DNA from: Kamptonema formosum PCC 10802
GTDB lineage: Bacteria; Cyanobacteriota; Cyanobacteriia; Cyanobacteriales; Oscillatoriaceae
Assembly (NCBI RefSeq): GCF_000332335.1
Contig: NZ_KB235948.1
Location: forward strand, 6,296,217 to 6,360,216
DNA: 64,000 bases
Reading direction: 5' to 3'
Shown here piece by piece: positions 35,415 through 44,842 of this stretch. Under the pieces are notes generated by a model that was not told the origin of the DNA, ran no database searches, and was given only the letters and a program-made list of their open reading frames with translations. Each line of letters begins with the position of its first letter. Position 1 is the stretch's first letter. The translations under genes were made by a program, and so were the position numbers.

Positions 35415-35690
35415 TTAAACAAGGCTTTTCGTTTTTTCCACTTCAGCAAGGAACACCTCTAGCACGGCTGAGATGGGGGTGTCAAGTGAAAAAGCTGGCA
35501 GACGCACTTGGATACCGTATTGCTTCTTAAGAAGATTGGCAGTTCTTGCAAAAGCCTCCATCAAGTCGATGCTGTTTTGCAGTTTGTCGGAACGAGAGAC
35601 GATCTCGGCAAGCGTGAGGTCGTTTTCAAATATTTCCGAGGCCGGCAATCCCACATTCCCAGCAAAGCTGTCGCAAATAAAGTCTTTCAA
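35415..35690 (-). CDS. Stand-alone acyl carrier protein
   Basis: 91 residues, acidic and helical, with the attachment serine in DKLQNSIDLMEAFART (Ser40; the usual Asp before it is Asn). The start is TTG 35690, supported by AAGGAG nine bases upstream; no ATG is available. It is too divergent to be the fatty-acid-synthase AcpP and is the first gene of the cassette, followed 35 bases later by the ferritin-like enzyme. It should carry the acyl group supplied by the ligase while the diiron enzyme modifies it. Confidence 0.75.
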   Translation of the reverse strand: MKDFICDSFAGNVGLPASEIFENDLTLAEIVSRSDKLQNSIDLMEAFARTANLLKKQYGIQVRLPAFSLDTPISAVLEVFLAEVEKTKSLV

Positions 35691-36575
35691 AGCGTTTAAC
35701 TCCTTTCTTGTTCCTTAACAAAGAGTCCCTGCATTGGGCAGCTGAACTCCATCTGATAGCAGCCTCCTACCTAGCTATTATAGCTTGGTTCGCTGCTCCT
35801 CGTTCCGGTTTGAGAGATTGCGCTTACTGTAACATAAACTTCACGGCTGCATTGAAGCGGAGGATTTTTTCTGGCTTGTCGGCTAAGTAGAAATTCTCAC
35901 TCGACTCGCTCAGTTGCTCTTGCCGCTGGTTTCCAGGGCTTGGCAAGCCAGCTCCTGACCATAAGATTTCGGATATTGCATGAATAAACTCACCACCTTA
36001 TTTCATAATATAGCGCAGCTTTAGCTAGCTGTGTAGCCTGCCAGACTGTACTTAGCAAAAATTTAATATTTCCAGGTGCTAACAGATTGGGCGAGAGTCC
36101 AGTAGAGGCCCAACGTGCTGGCCTGTGAAGTGCCAAACTTCACTCAAAACAGGGAGTTGGCCAAAACCGATATGGCAGTAGCAGCAGCAGCAAAGATATG
36201 CGACGCAGATGCATTGACTGTTGTTCCCGCCGCAAGAGAAATCAGCGCCGTCGGGGAAAATTTCACCGGAGCGGCGCGGAGAGTCGGGCAACACGTGTTG
36301 TTAACTAGCAAGGGCGCAGTTTCGGCGCTCGGCCAGTGGCTATCAGAATGGGGCAGAAAACTGCCGGTGATGACTGCAAACGCAAGCCACGCCCCAGGAA
36401 CGCCAGACTGGGGGCTGGAGAGGTGCGCTCCTTGTGGGGGAGGAGTCTGGCACTGCCCCCTAGCCCCTGCGCAGACAGCGCTCCCCCTCTTCCTGTGCCA
36501 TGCTGGTCCTGCAGCTCCTCAAAGGCGCTAATATAGGGATTGCTCAAATCAGGGAAAACCTCAGACACTTTTTCT
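35691..36575. other. Intergenic upstream of the acyl-carrier cassette and murD
   Basis: 885 bases between divergent genes. The cassette promoter should lie near the AT-rich segment 35975-36075. The longer open frames at 36115-36531 on the plus strand and 36305-36583 on the minus strand have no recognisable domain and I do not call them. Confidence 0.5.
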
Positions 36576-37934
36576 ATGCCCAACGCTCACGTCATCGGAC
36601 TCGGAAAATCGGGAATAGCCGCCGCGAGACTGCTAAAACGAGAAGGTTGGCAGGTGACGGTGAGCGATCGCAGTACCTCGGAAGCCCTTCAGGAAACCCA
36701 AACGCAGCTTGCCGGCGAAGGCATTGCTGTCCTGGTGGGGCACTCCTTTGACCCGGATAGTGGGGACAAGCCGGATCTGGTTGCGGTCAGTCCCGGCGTC
36801 CCCTGGGACACACCGGCATTGGTCCGCGCCAGAGAGATCGGAATTGAAACCGTCGGGGAAATGGAGGTGGCGTGGCGTCACCTCCAGACTCGTCCTTGGG
36901 TGTGCGTCACCGGCACGAATGGCAAAACGACCACCACCGCTTTGATTGCGGCCATTTTCCAAGCTGCCGGTTTTAACGCCCCCGCCTGCGGCAATATTGG
37001 CTACGCCGCCTGCGAGCTGGCCCTCGCAGAGCAGCCCCCCGACTGGGTGATTGCGGAAATTAGCAGCTATCAAGTAGAGTCTTCCTCCACCCTCGCCCCC
37101 CAGATAGGCGTCTGGACAACCTTTACGCCGGATCACCTCAGCCGGCACAAAACCCTGGAAAACTATTTCAACATCAAGGGGCGTCTGCTCAACCAGTCGC
37201 AGCTGCAGGTGATTAACGGAGACGATCCCTACCTGCGCCAGCACGCCAGGGACATATGGCCCAATACCTGCTGGACGAGCGTCACCGGCAAGGCGGATTT
37301 GCTGTGCGATCCGGCGTCGGGGGTTTATATTGAGGATGGCTGGGTGGTGACTCAGGGAGAGCCGGTGGTGCGGGCTTCCGCCTTGCGGATGGTTGGCGAT
37401 CACAACAAGCAAAACCTGCTAATGGCGGTAGCGGCGGCTCGTCTGGCTGGCATAGGACCCGAAGCGATTGTCAGGGCTATTGAAGGCTTTCCCGGGGTGG
37501 CGCACCGGCTAGAACACATCTGCAACCTCAACGGGATTGACTATATCAACGACAGTAAAGCGACGAACTACGACGCCGCTCAAGTTGGGCTGGCTTCGGT
37601 ACAAGCGCCAGTGATTTTAATTGCCGGTGGGGAAGCCAAAGAAGGAGACGACACCGGCTGGATGGCGACGATTCAAGCGAAAGCCTCCGCAGTGCTGCTG
37701 ATTGGCTCCGCCGCAGCGGCATTCGCCCGCCGGTTGGAAGACATCAGCCACCCCCGCTATGAAATCGTGGAAACAATGGAGCGAGCGGTCCCCAGAGCCG
37801 CTGAGCTCGCCGCACAGCTGGGCGCGCGAGCTGTGCTGCTGTCGCCGGCGTGCGCCAGTTTCGACCAATATCAAAACTTCGAGCAGCGCGGGGATCACTT
37901 CCGCCGGCTGTGTTTGGAGTTAGTGGGGAGTTAG
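36576..37934 (+). CDS. murD: UDP-N-acetylmuramoylalanine--D-glutamate ligase
   Basis: 452 residues from ATG 36576; a TTG at 36540 is in frame but adds non-conserved residues. The N-terminal Rossmann domain ([18 protein letters not shown]), ATP loop [14 protein letters not shown] (about residue 110) and the [25 protein letters not shown] segment of Mur ligases are all seen. MurD adds D-glutamate to UDP-MurNAc-L-Ala in the cytoplasm during peptidoglycan synthesis. In this genome it is not next to other mur genes. No ribosome-binding site is evident. Confidence 0.95.
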   Translation: MPNAHVIGLGKSGIAAARLLKREGWQVTVSDRSTSEALQETQTQLAGEGIAVLVGHSFDPDSGDKPDLVAVSPGVPWDTPALVRAREIGIETVGEMEVAWRHLQTRPWVCVTGTNGKTTTTALIAAIFQAAGFNAPACGNIGYAACELALAEQPPDWVIAEISSYQVESSSTLAPQIGVWTTFTPDHLSRHKTLENYFNIKGRLLNQSQLQVINGDDPYLRQHARDIWPNTCWTSVTGKADLLCDPASGVYIEDGWVVTQGEPVVRASALRMVGDHNKQNLLMAVAAARLAGIGPEAIVRAIEGFPGVAHRLEHICNLNGIDYINDSKATNYDAAQVGLASVQAPVILIAGGEAKEGDDTGWMATIQAKASAVLLIGSAAAAFARRLEDISHPRYEIVETMERAVPRAAELAAQLGARAVLLSPACASFDQYQNFEQRGDHFRRLCLELVGS

Positions 37935-38011
37935 GGCGATGCCCGAATTTTGGATTTTGGATGCCCGGATTTTGGATTGATTGTTTTGCGCCATGCGCCA
38001 AGGCAGTTTCT

Positions 38012-38175
38012 CAGCCCTCCGGAATCCAGAAACCGGGTTTCTGCGACAAATTTTGCCTCTAAGCCGAAATATTGATTCAGAAACCCGGTTTCTCAGCCCC
38101 CCGGAATCCAGAAACCGGGTTTCTGCGACAAATTTTGCCTCTAACCCGCAACATTAATCCAGAAACCCGGCCTCT
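38012..38175. repeat. 82-base tandem repeat, two units
   Basis: Units start at 38012 and 38094. Each contains CAGCCCYCCGGAATCCAG, the family B half-core AAACCGGGTTTCT, GCGACAAATTTTGCCTCTAA and then the opposite half-core. The second unit ends in a decayed AAACCCGGCCTCTC. Confidence 0.75.
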
Positions 38176-38197
38176 CAACTCCTTCAAGTGAGGCGGA

Positions 38198-39496
38198 TTA
38201 AAGGCTTGCCATCACGTCTCTCGCCGCCGCTAGAGTGCGGTTCGTATCCTCATCCGAGTGAGACAGGGACGTAAACCCAGCCTCAAACTGGGAAGGAGCC
38301 AGATATACCCCGCGCTCCAGCATGCCGCGATGGAACCGGCTGAACTTGCCGAGATCCGACTTTTTGGCGTCTTCGTAATTGTGCACCGGCCCACCGGTAA
38401 AGAACAGGCCAAACATAGCGCTGATGTTGCCGCCGCAAGCCGCATGGCCAGTTTCGCGAGCAATTTGCAGCAACCCGTCCGCCAGCTTCTTGGTAATCTT
38501 TTCCAGATACTCGTAAGTGCCCGGTTTTTGCAGCAATTCCAGGGTTTTGATCCCGGCAGTCATCGCCAGGGGATTGCCCGAGAGGGTGCCGGCTTGATAC
38601 ATTGGGCCTGCCGGTGCCACCATCGACATGATATCCCGGCGTCCGCCGTAAGCGCCCACCGGCAGCCCGCCGCCGATAATCTTGCCCAGGGTTGTCAAGT
38701 CAGGAGTGATGCCGAATTTTTCTTGAGCGCCGCCGTAGGCAATCCGGAAGCCGGTCATCACCTCATCGAAAACGAGCAAAGCCCCATTTTCTTGAGTGAG
38801 AACTCGCAACCCTTCCAGGAAACCGGCATCGGGGGGGATAAACCCGGCATTCCCCACCACCGGCTCGAGGATCACGCCGGCAATTTGGTCGGGATTTTCC
38901 GCAAACAGCGCCTTCACCGCTTCCAAGTCATTAAAAGGAGCCGTCAGCGTGCTGCTGGTTGCCGACTTGGGCACGCCGGGGGAGTCTGGCAAGCCCAGGG
39001 TTGCCACCCCAGAGCCCGCTTTCACCAGGAACATGTCCGCGTGCCCGTGGTAGCAGCCCTCAAACTTTATCACCTTGTCGCGCCCGGTGAAGGCTCGCAT
39101 CAGGCGCAGCACCGCCATGCACGCTTCTGTCCCGGAGTTGACAAATCGCACCATTTCAATGCTGGGAACCGCATCAATTACCATCTCCGCCAGCACGTTT
39201 TCCAGCGCACAGGGCGCTCCGAAGCTCGTGCCTTTTTCCAGGGCTTTGTGCAGCGCCTCGATCACCTCTGGATGGGCGTGCCCGCAGATAGCCGGCCCCC
39301 AAGTGCCCACATAGTCGATATACTGGTTGCCATCCACATCCCAGATGTAGGCACCTCTGACACTGTCAAATACGATGGGCTGTCCCCCAACCGATTTGAA
39401 AGCCCGCACCGGCGAGCTCACGCCCCCCGGCATCAGCTTCTGGGCTGCAGAGAAAATCTCTTCCGATTTAGTCGTCTTCAGGGTAGTCGTAATCAA
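38198..39496 (-). CDS. hemL: Glutamate-1-semialdehyde 2,1-aminomutase
   Basis: 432 residues, a standard length. Class III aminotransferase features: [17 protein letters not shown], the substrate loop [39 protein letters not shown], and the PLP lysine in [19 protein letters not shown]. It converts glutamate-1-semialdehyde to 5-aminolevulinate, the entry to haem and chlorophyll. The start is TTG 39496, supported by GAGGAGAG six bases upstream; no ATG fits. A large open frame on the other strand is a shadow of this GC-rich gene. Confidence 0.97.
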   Translation of the reverse strand: MITTTLKTTKSEEIFSAAQKLMPGGVSSPVRAFKSVGGQPIVFDSVRGAYIWDVDGNQYIDYVGTWGPAICGHAHPEVIEALHKALEKGTSFGAPCALENVLAEMVIDAVPSIEMVRFVNSGTEACMAVLRLMRAFTGRDKVIKFEGCYHGHADMFLVKAGSGVATLGLPDSPGVPKSATSSTLTAPFNDLEAVKALFAENPDQIAGVILEPVVGNAGFIPPDAGFLEGLRVLTQENGALLVFDEVMTGFRIAYGGAQEKFGITPDLTTLGKIIGGGLPVGAYGGRRDIMSMVAPAGPMYQAGTLSGNPLAMTAGIKTLELLQKPGTYEYLEKITKKLADGLLQIARETGHAACGGNISAMFGLFFTGGPVHNYEDAKKSDLGKFSRFHRGMLERGVYLAPSQFEAGFTSLSHSDEDTNRTLAAARDVMASL

Positions 39497-39947
39497 ACTT
39501 CTCTCCTCTATCCGTATTGTTTAATATCGGGCCAGCGGCACTGCCCCTCATACCGCTCAGTCGGGGGCACCGCAATTGACCCCACGCTTGAGGACTGCCG
39601 CCTTCTCGCCCCGTCTCAGGGAAAAAATTTCTGCAATTCTCGCGCTCGTTCTTGCCAAATTGGAGCATCCTAGATTATAATAAAGTTTTGGCAAATTTCA
39701 AAATCTGTAAAAATTTGGCGCAGGTTGCCAAATTTAGGATAAGTCAAACAGACAGCTCCTCCGGAGGCTGAGAATGTTTTGCCAGAGCCGCCTCTGGAGC
39801 GGAACGGTTATGTCACAAGCCCTGCAACCCTTGATATGCCGGTTCTGATTCCGATGCAGTCAGGGTACAGTCTGCCTGAACGCTGCGCTAGCGGTGCACC
39901 CCCCCCTACCCCCTAACACCTGACACCCCTCTCCGCTATCCTCATCT
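39497..39947. other. Intergenic between divergent hemL and hisIE
   Basis: About 450 bases, AT-rich near 39670-39745, where promoters for hemL are likely. No repeat family recognised. Confidence 0.45.
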
Positions 39948-40598
39948 ATGTCCGCAACTGAACCGACTCTCTCCCCCCGATCTGTCCCCACAGAGCAAAT
40001 CCGCTACAACGAGCAAGGACTGGTGCCGGCAATTGTCCAGGACTATCTGGACGGAACCGTCCTGATGATGGCTTGGATGAATCGGGAATCCCTGGAAAAA
40101 ACCCTGGAAACAGGCGAGACGTGGTTTTGGAGCCGCTCTCGCAGCGAGTTGTGGCACAAGGGAGCAACCTCCGGTCACATTCAGAAAGTGCACTCCATCC
40201 GCTACGACTGCGACAGCGACGCCCTATTAATTAGCGCCGAGCAAATCGGAGATATTGCCTGCCACACCGGCCTTCGCAGCTGCTTCCACCAAATAGACGG
40301 TAAAATAGCAGCTCCGCCCCCCGACACCCTCTCGCAAGTTTTTCAGGTCATATGCCACCGGCGAGACAATCCCGTCGAAGGTTCCTACACCCGCAAGCTG
40401 CTAGAAGGTGGGGACAACAAGATTCTCAAAAAGATTGGTGAAGAAGCTGCAGAAGTGGTGATGGCTTGCAAGGATGATGACCCTGACGCTATTGCCGGTG
40501 AGGTGGCTGATCTATTTTATCACGCAATGGTTGCCTTAGCGCACCATAAGGTGGATTTGCGTGCGGTTTATCGCAAATTGCAAGACCGGCGGAGATAG
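39948..40598 (+). CDS. hisI: Phosphoribosyl-AMP cyclohydrolase / phosphoribosyl-ATP diphosphatase
   Basis: 216 residues with two fused domains. HisI half: [20 protein letters not shown], the zinc/magnesium segment [10 protein letters not shown] and [12 protein letters not shown]. HisE half, after about residue 125: [20 protein letters not shown] and [13 protein letters not shown], with [13 protein letters not shown]. It performs steps 2 and 3 of histidine synthesis in the cytoplasm. A truncated copy of its second half lies 1.3 kb downstream. Starts at ATG 39948 after a pyrimidine-rich leader. Confidence 0.95.
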   Translation: MSATEPTLSPRSVPTEQIRYNEQGLVPAIVQDYLDGTVLMMAWMNRESLEKTLETGETWFWSRSRSELWHKGATSGHIQKVHSIRYDCDSDALLISAEQIGDIACHTGLRSCFHQIDGKIAAPPPDTLSQVFQVICHRRDNPVEGSYTRKLLEGGDNKILKKIGEEAAEVVMACKDDDPDAIAGEVADLFYHAMVALAHHKVDLRAVYRKLQDRRR

Positions 40599-40603
40599 AA
40601 TTT

Positions 40604-40665
40604 AACCGCCAAGACGCCAAGGACGCCAAGAAAGAATCCTGGGCGACCTTGGCGTCTTAGCGGTT
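40604..40665. repeat. Family C hairpin, between hisIE and the MFS stump
   Basis: AACCGCCAAGACGCCAAGG opposed by CCTTGGCGTCTTAGCGGTT: a long imperfect hairpin just after the hisIE stop, in terminator position. The same hairpin follows the DAHP synthase gene and the hisIE remnant. Confidence 0.65.
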
Positions 40666-40890
40666 TATTTTCTTTCCCCCAACAGCCGGTCGAGATACTG
40701 CAAAATCAAGACAGCCACACCGGCACTCAGCGACAGCTCCAGCCAGAAACTGTGGGCGACTAGCCTTGACTTCTCCAGCGCCCAGCCGCCCAAAAGAGGG
40801 CCAATAAAATATCCTATCGCCCAGCACTGGGAGTTGATGGAAAAATAGAAGCCGCGCAAGGATTTGGGAGCTAAGCTAGCCAGCGACGCT
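40665..40890 (-). pseudogene. MFS transporter 3'-end remnant
   Basis: Encodes only the last 75 or so residues of the transporter at 43375: FYFSINSQCWAIGYFIGPLL matches YFAINAQCWAIGYFIGPPL, and the end VLILQYLDRLLGERK matches VLILRYLDQMLIQRK. Similarity stops near 40890, where coding sequence is replaced by unrelated DNA. It is one arm of a decayed duplication. Confidence 0.85.
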
Positions 40891-41890
40891 TTCAGAAAGC
40901 TCTATCAAAACCATTTTTCAGGAGTGAGTATCTCTGAAAGTTTCCTCAGTCAATTCTGACGGGATTTTGTTACCGGCAAGCGGAGACTCGACTGCAGCTT
41001 CAGGCGAGTCAAGTTGCGGGAGACAGCTATAATTGCCTACGATCCACGCCTTAAAGTAAAATTTTAGGGAATTGTTAAATGTCATTTTGACAGACTCTTT
41101 ATCAGGACGTTCAAAAGGAAGCTTTGCAGCCAATGAATAAAATTTGGGATGTTTGTTTTAACTCTCGCAGTATGCATTTAGGTTAGGACATAAATTGGGC
41201 ATTGGGCATTGGGCATTGCTGTGAGTCTTTCATGATTGGCTATGCGCTACGCCCCATGCCCCATGCGCCATGCCATTCATGTCCTAAACAATATAACTGC
41301 TGCTATAGCGGATCAAATTTCAGCAATGCCACTCGACAAAGCCTTCAAAAGATACCGCTCTTAGAGCAGAAGTTTATGATTTTGCATCGCGCTGTCTCTC
41401 CAGCCAGATGTTCGCTCGCGGTGATATTAAGAAAAAAATCTATCGAGGAACATGCTGATTGACTAAATTGAGATAACTAAACGCGACTGACTTTTAGTCT
41501 AGCGCTAGACTCTCAGACTGTGCTGGCAATTGCCCAAGTTTTAACAAAAATTTCCACCGGCAGGCAGACTGATACAGGTTTATTTACTCACCGCCGGCTG
41601 TCTGAGTCAGCCTTAAATAAACGCAGAGCGATCGTCCGTTAAAGCCTGAGCGGGGAAGCGGCTCGCATTTTTCAGAATTTCCTCCATTTTTACTGGACGA
41701 TTAAATAGACTCAGTACCATTGCGGAGAAAATACCTTTCCTTATTAAATAGGTTCAGTACACTTGCAGAGGACTGACCTTTTCTCAATCCGAGGAGTGAC
41801 CGGGCTACAGTTGTGGGTTAAACGCTGTCCGGTTGAGGCTAAGTGTGAGAGGCGCTCGCCTGCCAGCACGGCCAGATTTGCCGAGTTCCC
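40891..41890. other. Junction between the two duplicated copies
   Basis: One kilobase with a family A element (41166-41306) and no recognised gene. A 71-codon minus-strand frame (40918-41133) begins next to the transporter stump; I cannot assign it. This is where the transporter 5' part and the second hisIE 5' part were lost. Confidence 0.5.
41166..41306. mobile_element. Family A element with heptamer cargo (copy 7)
   Basis: Left end CGCAGTATGCATTTAGGTTA, right end AATATAACTGCTGCTATA. The centre contains three TTGGGCA heptamers and a CCATGCG-type run instead of the usual GC hairpin. Confidence 0.6.
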
Positions 41891-42135
41891 AGCAAATAGA
41901 CGGTAAAATAGCAGCTCCGCTCCCCGACACCGGCTCCCAAGTTTTTCAGGGAATTTGCCACCGGCGCGACAGTCCAGAAGAAGCGGCTGAGGTGGTAATG
42001 GCTTGCAAAGACGATCACCTTGACGCCACTGCCGGTGACGCTGCCGGCCTATTTTATCAGGCAAGGGTTGCCTTAGCGCACCCTCAAGTAGATTTGCGTG
42101 CGGTTTCTCGAAAATTGCCCGACCGGCGCAAATAA
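41891..42135 (+). pseudogene. hisI: hisIE 3'-half remnant
   Basis: Starts at [18 protein letters not shown], identical in layout to residues around 115-130 of the intact hisIE, and ends KLPDRRK like KLQDRRR. The 5' half is missing. Inside, about 66 bases have been lost in frame: the segment from VEGSYTRK to LKKIG, including conserved HisE residues, so the fragment cannot be functional. It is the mirror partner of the transporter stump. Confidence 0.88.
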
Positions 42136-42195
42136 AATTAAACCGCCCCCGAGAAGGAACGCCAAGGAATCTTTCTTGGCGACCTTGGCGTCTTG

Positions 42196-43360
42196 CACAA
42201 GTGTTGAATTCTGTCACAAAACTTTACATTTTAGCTTACATTTATCCTGCCCTGAGTAAAAATGCTTAGCCAGAGAGAAGTCGTTCTATCCAGTGGACAT
42301 AGCTGATTTCTTGACACATACAACATTGAAGATAGCGGAGTTTATCTAGTAGCGTAGTCCCCCATTCTTCAGGAATATCTACTATCTTTAATATCAGGTA
42401 AGCTATCAGCGAAACATAAATTTGTATAGCTATACCATTTACATTTTTAGTAATCAGCTTATCCAACTTAAGGTGCATTTTAAGAAACTTCCATAGCAAC
42501 TCTATGTGCCACCTATATTTGTAGATTTCCATAAGCTCTTCATCGGAGACTTCGGCCCGCTCCAAATTGGTGGCCAATCTATACTCAGCACGCTTTTCAA
42601 GATCGCAAAAGTTAACAACTCTATATATTCCTGAGTCCTTGCCTGTCCCAACTAGAAACTGCCCCTTATTTTCAGAAATTTGAAGTTTGTAGTTGTTAGG
42701 TATGCGCAAGACAAAATACTTGTTTGACTGCTGGGCGAGCCGTAAAAATTTTAAACTAGAAAAGCCCCGATCCATTACCCCTACACCGTTTGGGGGCAAA
42801 CTAGCTAACATCTCTTTTCCATATCTGTAGTCAGAGTCGTATCCAAAATTTATTAAGTTTTCTTCTGGAACTCCTGTGGTTAAATTTAAGGAGCTAACAA
42901 GCTTGACTTGGTAGTATTCTTGCAGCCATAGCAATTTACTCGTTAGAGTAATGACAGTTGAATCAATAGGACACAGCTCATATTTTTGAAGGCTTTTTTG
43001 ACGGCAAATTTCCTCATTAAGTTGTTGATGAAATCTCAGAAATGGCTCTTGACTTCTGGACGCATTAGCTTTGGAGAAAGTTGAAATATCTAGCTCATAG
43101 CCAGTTCCATTTAGTCGCTTGAATATATCTCTCATACTGGTCAAGCTTTTATCCATTGCATAGCTCAAACATATGGACATAAACAAGCGGGTGTTAAGGA
43201 CAGGATAATCATTTTTAGGCAAAGAAGCCAAACGATTTTGGACAATCTTAGAGAATGAGTTGAGCACAGGTTATTAACAGGATTGATTTGACCGTAGCCC
43301 AAATCATAGCACGTTTTGGGCGCTTTTTTTATGTCGAATTGTTAAGATTCAACACTTGTG
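42196..43360. mobile_element. IS4-family insertion sequence, complete, 1165 bp
   Basis: Both ends carry the same 14-base inverted repeat, CACAAGTGTTGAAT, and the element is flanked by the direct repeat GGCGTCTTG (42187-42195 and 43361-43369), a 9-base target duplication. It encodes one transposase on the minus strand. It has split a family C hairpin between the hisIE remnant and the MFS gene. Confidence 0.9.
42266..43267 (-). CDS. IS4-family DDE transposase
   Basis: 333 residues. DDE residues can be placed: Asp in CPIDSTVITLT, Asp in GVGVMDRGFSSLKFL and the Y-x2-R-x3-E-x6-K signature of IS4 in YKYRWHIELLWKFLK. An N-terminal helical region probably binds the ends. The gene is intact and its codon use and AT content are clearly unlike its GC-rich neighbours, which marks recent arrival. 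It cuts and pastes the 1165-bp element. Confidence 0.92.
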   Translation of the reverse strand: MLNSFSKIVQNRLASLPKNDYPVLNTRLFMSICLSYAMDKSLTSMRDIFKRLNGTGYELDISTFSKANASRSQEPFLRFHQQLNEEICRQKSLQKYELCPIDSTVITLTSKLLWLQEYYQVKLVSSLNLTTGVPEENLINFGYDSDYRYGKEMLASLPPNGVGVMDRGFSSLKFLRLAQQSNKYFVLRIPNNYKLQISENKGQFLVGTGKDSGIYRVVNFCDLEKRAEYRLATNLERAEVSDEELMEIYKYRWHIELLWKFLKMHLKLDKLITKNVNGIAIQIYVSLIAYLILKIVDIPEEWGTTLLDKLRYLQCCMCQEISYVHWIERLLSG

Positions 43361-43374
43361 GGCGTCTTGGCGGT

Positions 43375-44658
43375 TCATTTTCTTTGTATCAGCATCTGGT
43401 CAAGATACCGCAAAATCAAGACAGCCACACCGGCACTCAGCGACAAAACCAGCCAGAAACTGTGGGCAACGGCTGGAGACTGGTCAAGCGCCCAGCCGCC
43501 TAGAGGAGGGCCAATAAAATACCCAATCGCCCAGCACTGGGCGTTGATGGCAAAATAAACTCCGCGCAGGGATTCTGGCGCGAGCTGCACAACGAGAGAG
43601 GAGGCAAAAGGGGTGTAAGAAACGGTGGCGATTGCCAGAACTGACAGCCCTAACATCGCCCAGATGAGAGGGGCGGTTGGGGAAATGCCGGTCAGGGCGA
43701 TCAGGGGAAATCCGATCCCCCACAGCAGTGCTGAGCCGGTGAGGGCGAGAGGATCGCTGAAGCGCCTGAGAAATCTAGCCACCGGCAGTTGAAATAAGAT
43801 GGATGAAGCCATGTACCAGGTGAACAAGCCACTAATGGTTTCGGTGGAGAATCCCTTGCCGGTTTGTCCGGCAGACACAAAATCGCTGAAATAGAGCGGC
43901 ATTGTGGTTTGGATTTGGCAGATGTAGCTGGTGAACATGATGTTGACGGCGACATAAATGAGGAGAGCGCGATCTCGCAGCGCCGCCGCCCAACCGTTGA
44001 GTGGGGAATGGCTGCGGTTTGTTGTTTGTTCCGATGTTTCTGGGGGTGCCGGCTGGTAAGTTTCGGTAATGGCGGAGTAGATAACCGCAAAAAATACTAG
44101 AAAGGAGATGGCATCAATGAGAAATAGGGTGCGATAAGCGCCGGTGAGGGAAATTAGGATGCCGCCGAGGACAACGCCGAGCTGCAAGCCGAGATTTTCT
44201 GCTAGTCGCGCCAGGGCGTAGGCTTCGTGCCGGGGTCCGCCCGCCGTCAAATCGGCGATAATGGCTTCTGTTGCCGGCCAGTACAAACCCCCGCCAACAC
44301 CGAGGAGCAAGTTGCCGGCAATTAAGACCGGAAAATTTGTGGCAGCTGCTAGGACAAAACAGCCGGCGGCAGAAATAAAAGTGGAGAGGAGCAGAGTGCG
44401 GCGGCGCCCCCATGCCGGTGAGTCAGTCAGGATACTGCTGAGTACCCGACCGAAAACCCCAGCAAGGGAGGAGGTTCCCAAGGCAATGCCAACAGCGGTT
44501 GTAGGTAAGCCCAGCCCACGGGCAAAAAACAGAGGGGCGTAAAACAGCGTGAAGCCGGTGCCGATTGCGGACAGTAACCGACCGGCAGCCAAAATCCACA
44601 CTTGGGGGTTCAGCTGGGGCAGCCAGGAGCGCCACCGGCTTTTGGGGGAAAATTTCAT
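43375..44658 (-). CDS. MFS transporter (12-helix)
   Basis: 427 residues with about 12 hydrophobic segments, including TAVGIALGTSSLAGVFGRVL followed by SILTDSPAWGRRRTLLL, the loop 2-3 motif of drug:H+ antiporters (DRxGRR-like). The central loop is long and polar (PAPPETSEQTTNRSHS). It likely exports a small molecule across the inner membrane by proton exchange; the substrate is unknown. It is the surviving full-length copy; a stump of the other copy lies at 40665. Transcription runs toward the IS and the hisIE remnant. Confidence 0.88.
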   Translation of the reverse strand: MKFSPKSRWRSWLPQLNPQVWILAAGRLLSAIGTGFTLFYAPLFFARGLGLPTTAVGIALGTSSLAGVFGRVLSSILTDSPAWGRRRTLLLSTFISAAGCFVLAAATNFPVLIAGNLLLGVGGGLYWPATEAIIADLTAGGPRHEAYALARLAENLGLQLGVVLGGILISLTGAYRTLFLIDAISFLVFFAVIYSAITETYQPAPPETSEQTTNRSHSPLNGWAAALRDRALLIYVAVNIMFTSYICQIQTTMPLYFSDFVSAGQTGKGFSTETISGLFTWYMASSILFQLPVARFLRRFSDPLALTGSALLWGIGFPLIALTGISPTAPLIWAMLGLSVLAIATVSYTPFASSLVVQLAPESLRGVYFAINAQCWAIGYFIGPPLGGWALDQSPAVAHSFWLVLSLSAGVAVLILRYLDQMLIQRK

Positions 44659-44842
44659 GACATCAGGTGGCGAATTTATGGGGATTCTTATAAAAATTTG
44701 CTGCGTCTCCCCGTTGGGGGAGGGTATTTTTTACTAAGATGAAGGGAGCGTTAACTTTCCTTCCCTGCGGAACTTGACGCCAGCGCTCCTCTGCCCGATC
44801 CTAGTAACACCCACGCTTGCCGGTTGACATTAGCTAGGTTGT

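Noticed and set aside
36115..36531. 138-codon plus-strand frame upstream of murD
   Set aside because: No domain, odd Cys/Pro/Arg-rich end and no ribosome-binding site; a competing minus-strand frame overlaps it.
38258..39673. 471-codon open frame opposite hemL
   Set aside because: It is the antisense shadow of a confidently identified gene with no recognisable domain of its own.
40918..41133. 71-codon minus-strand frame next to the MFS stump
   Set aside because: Lies in a rearrangement junction, has no recognisable domain and no clear start signal.
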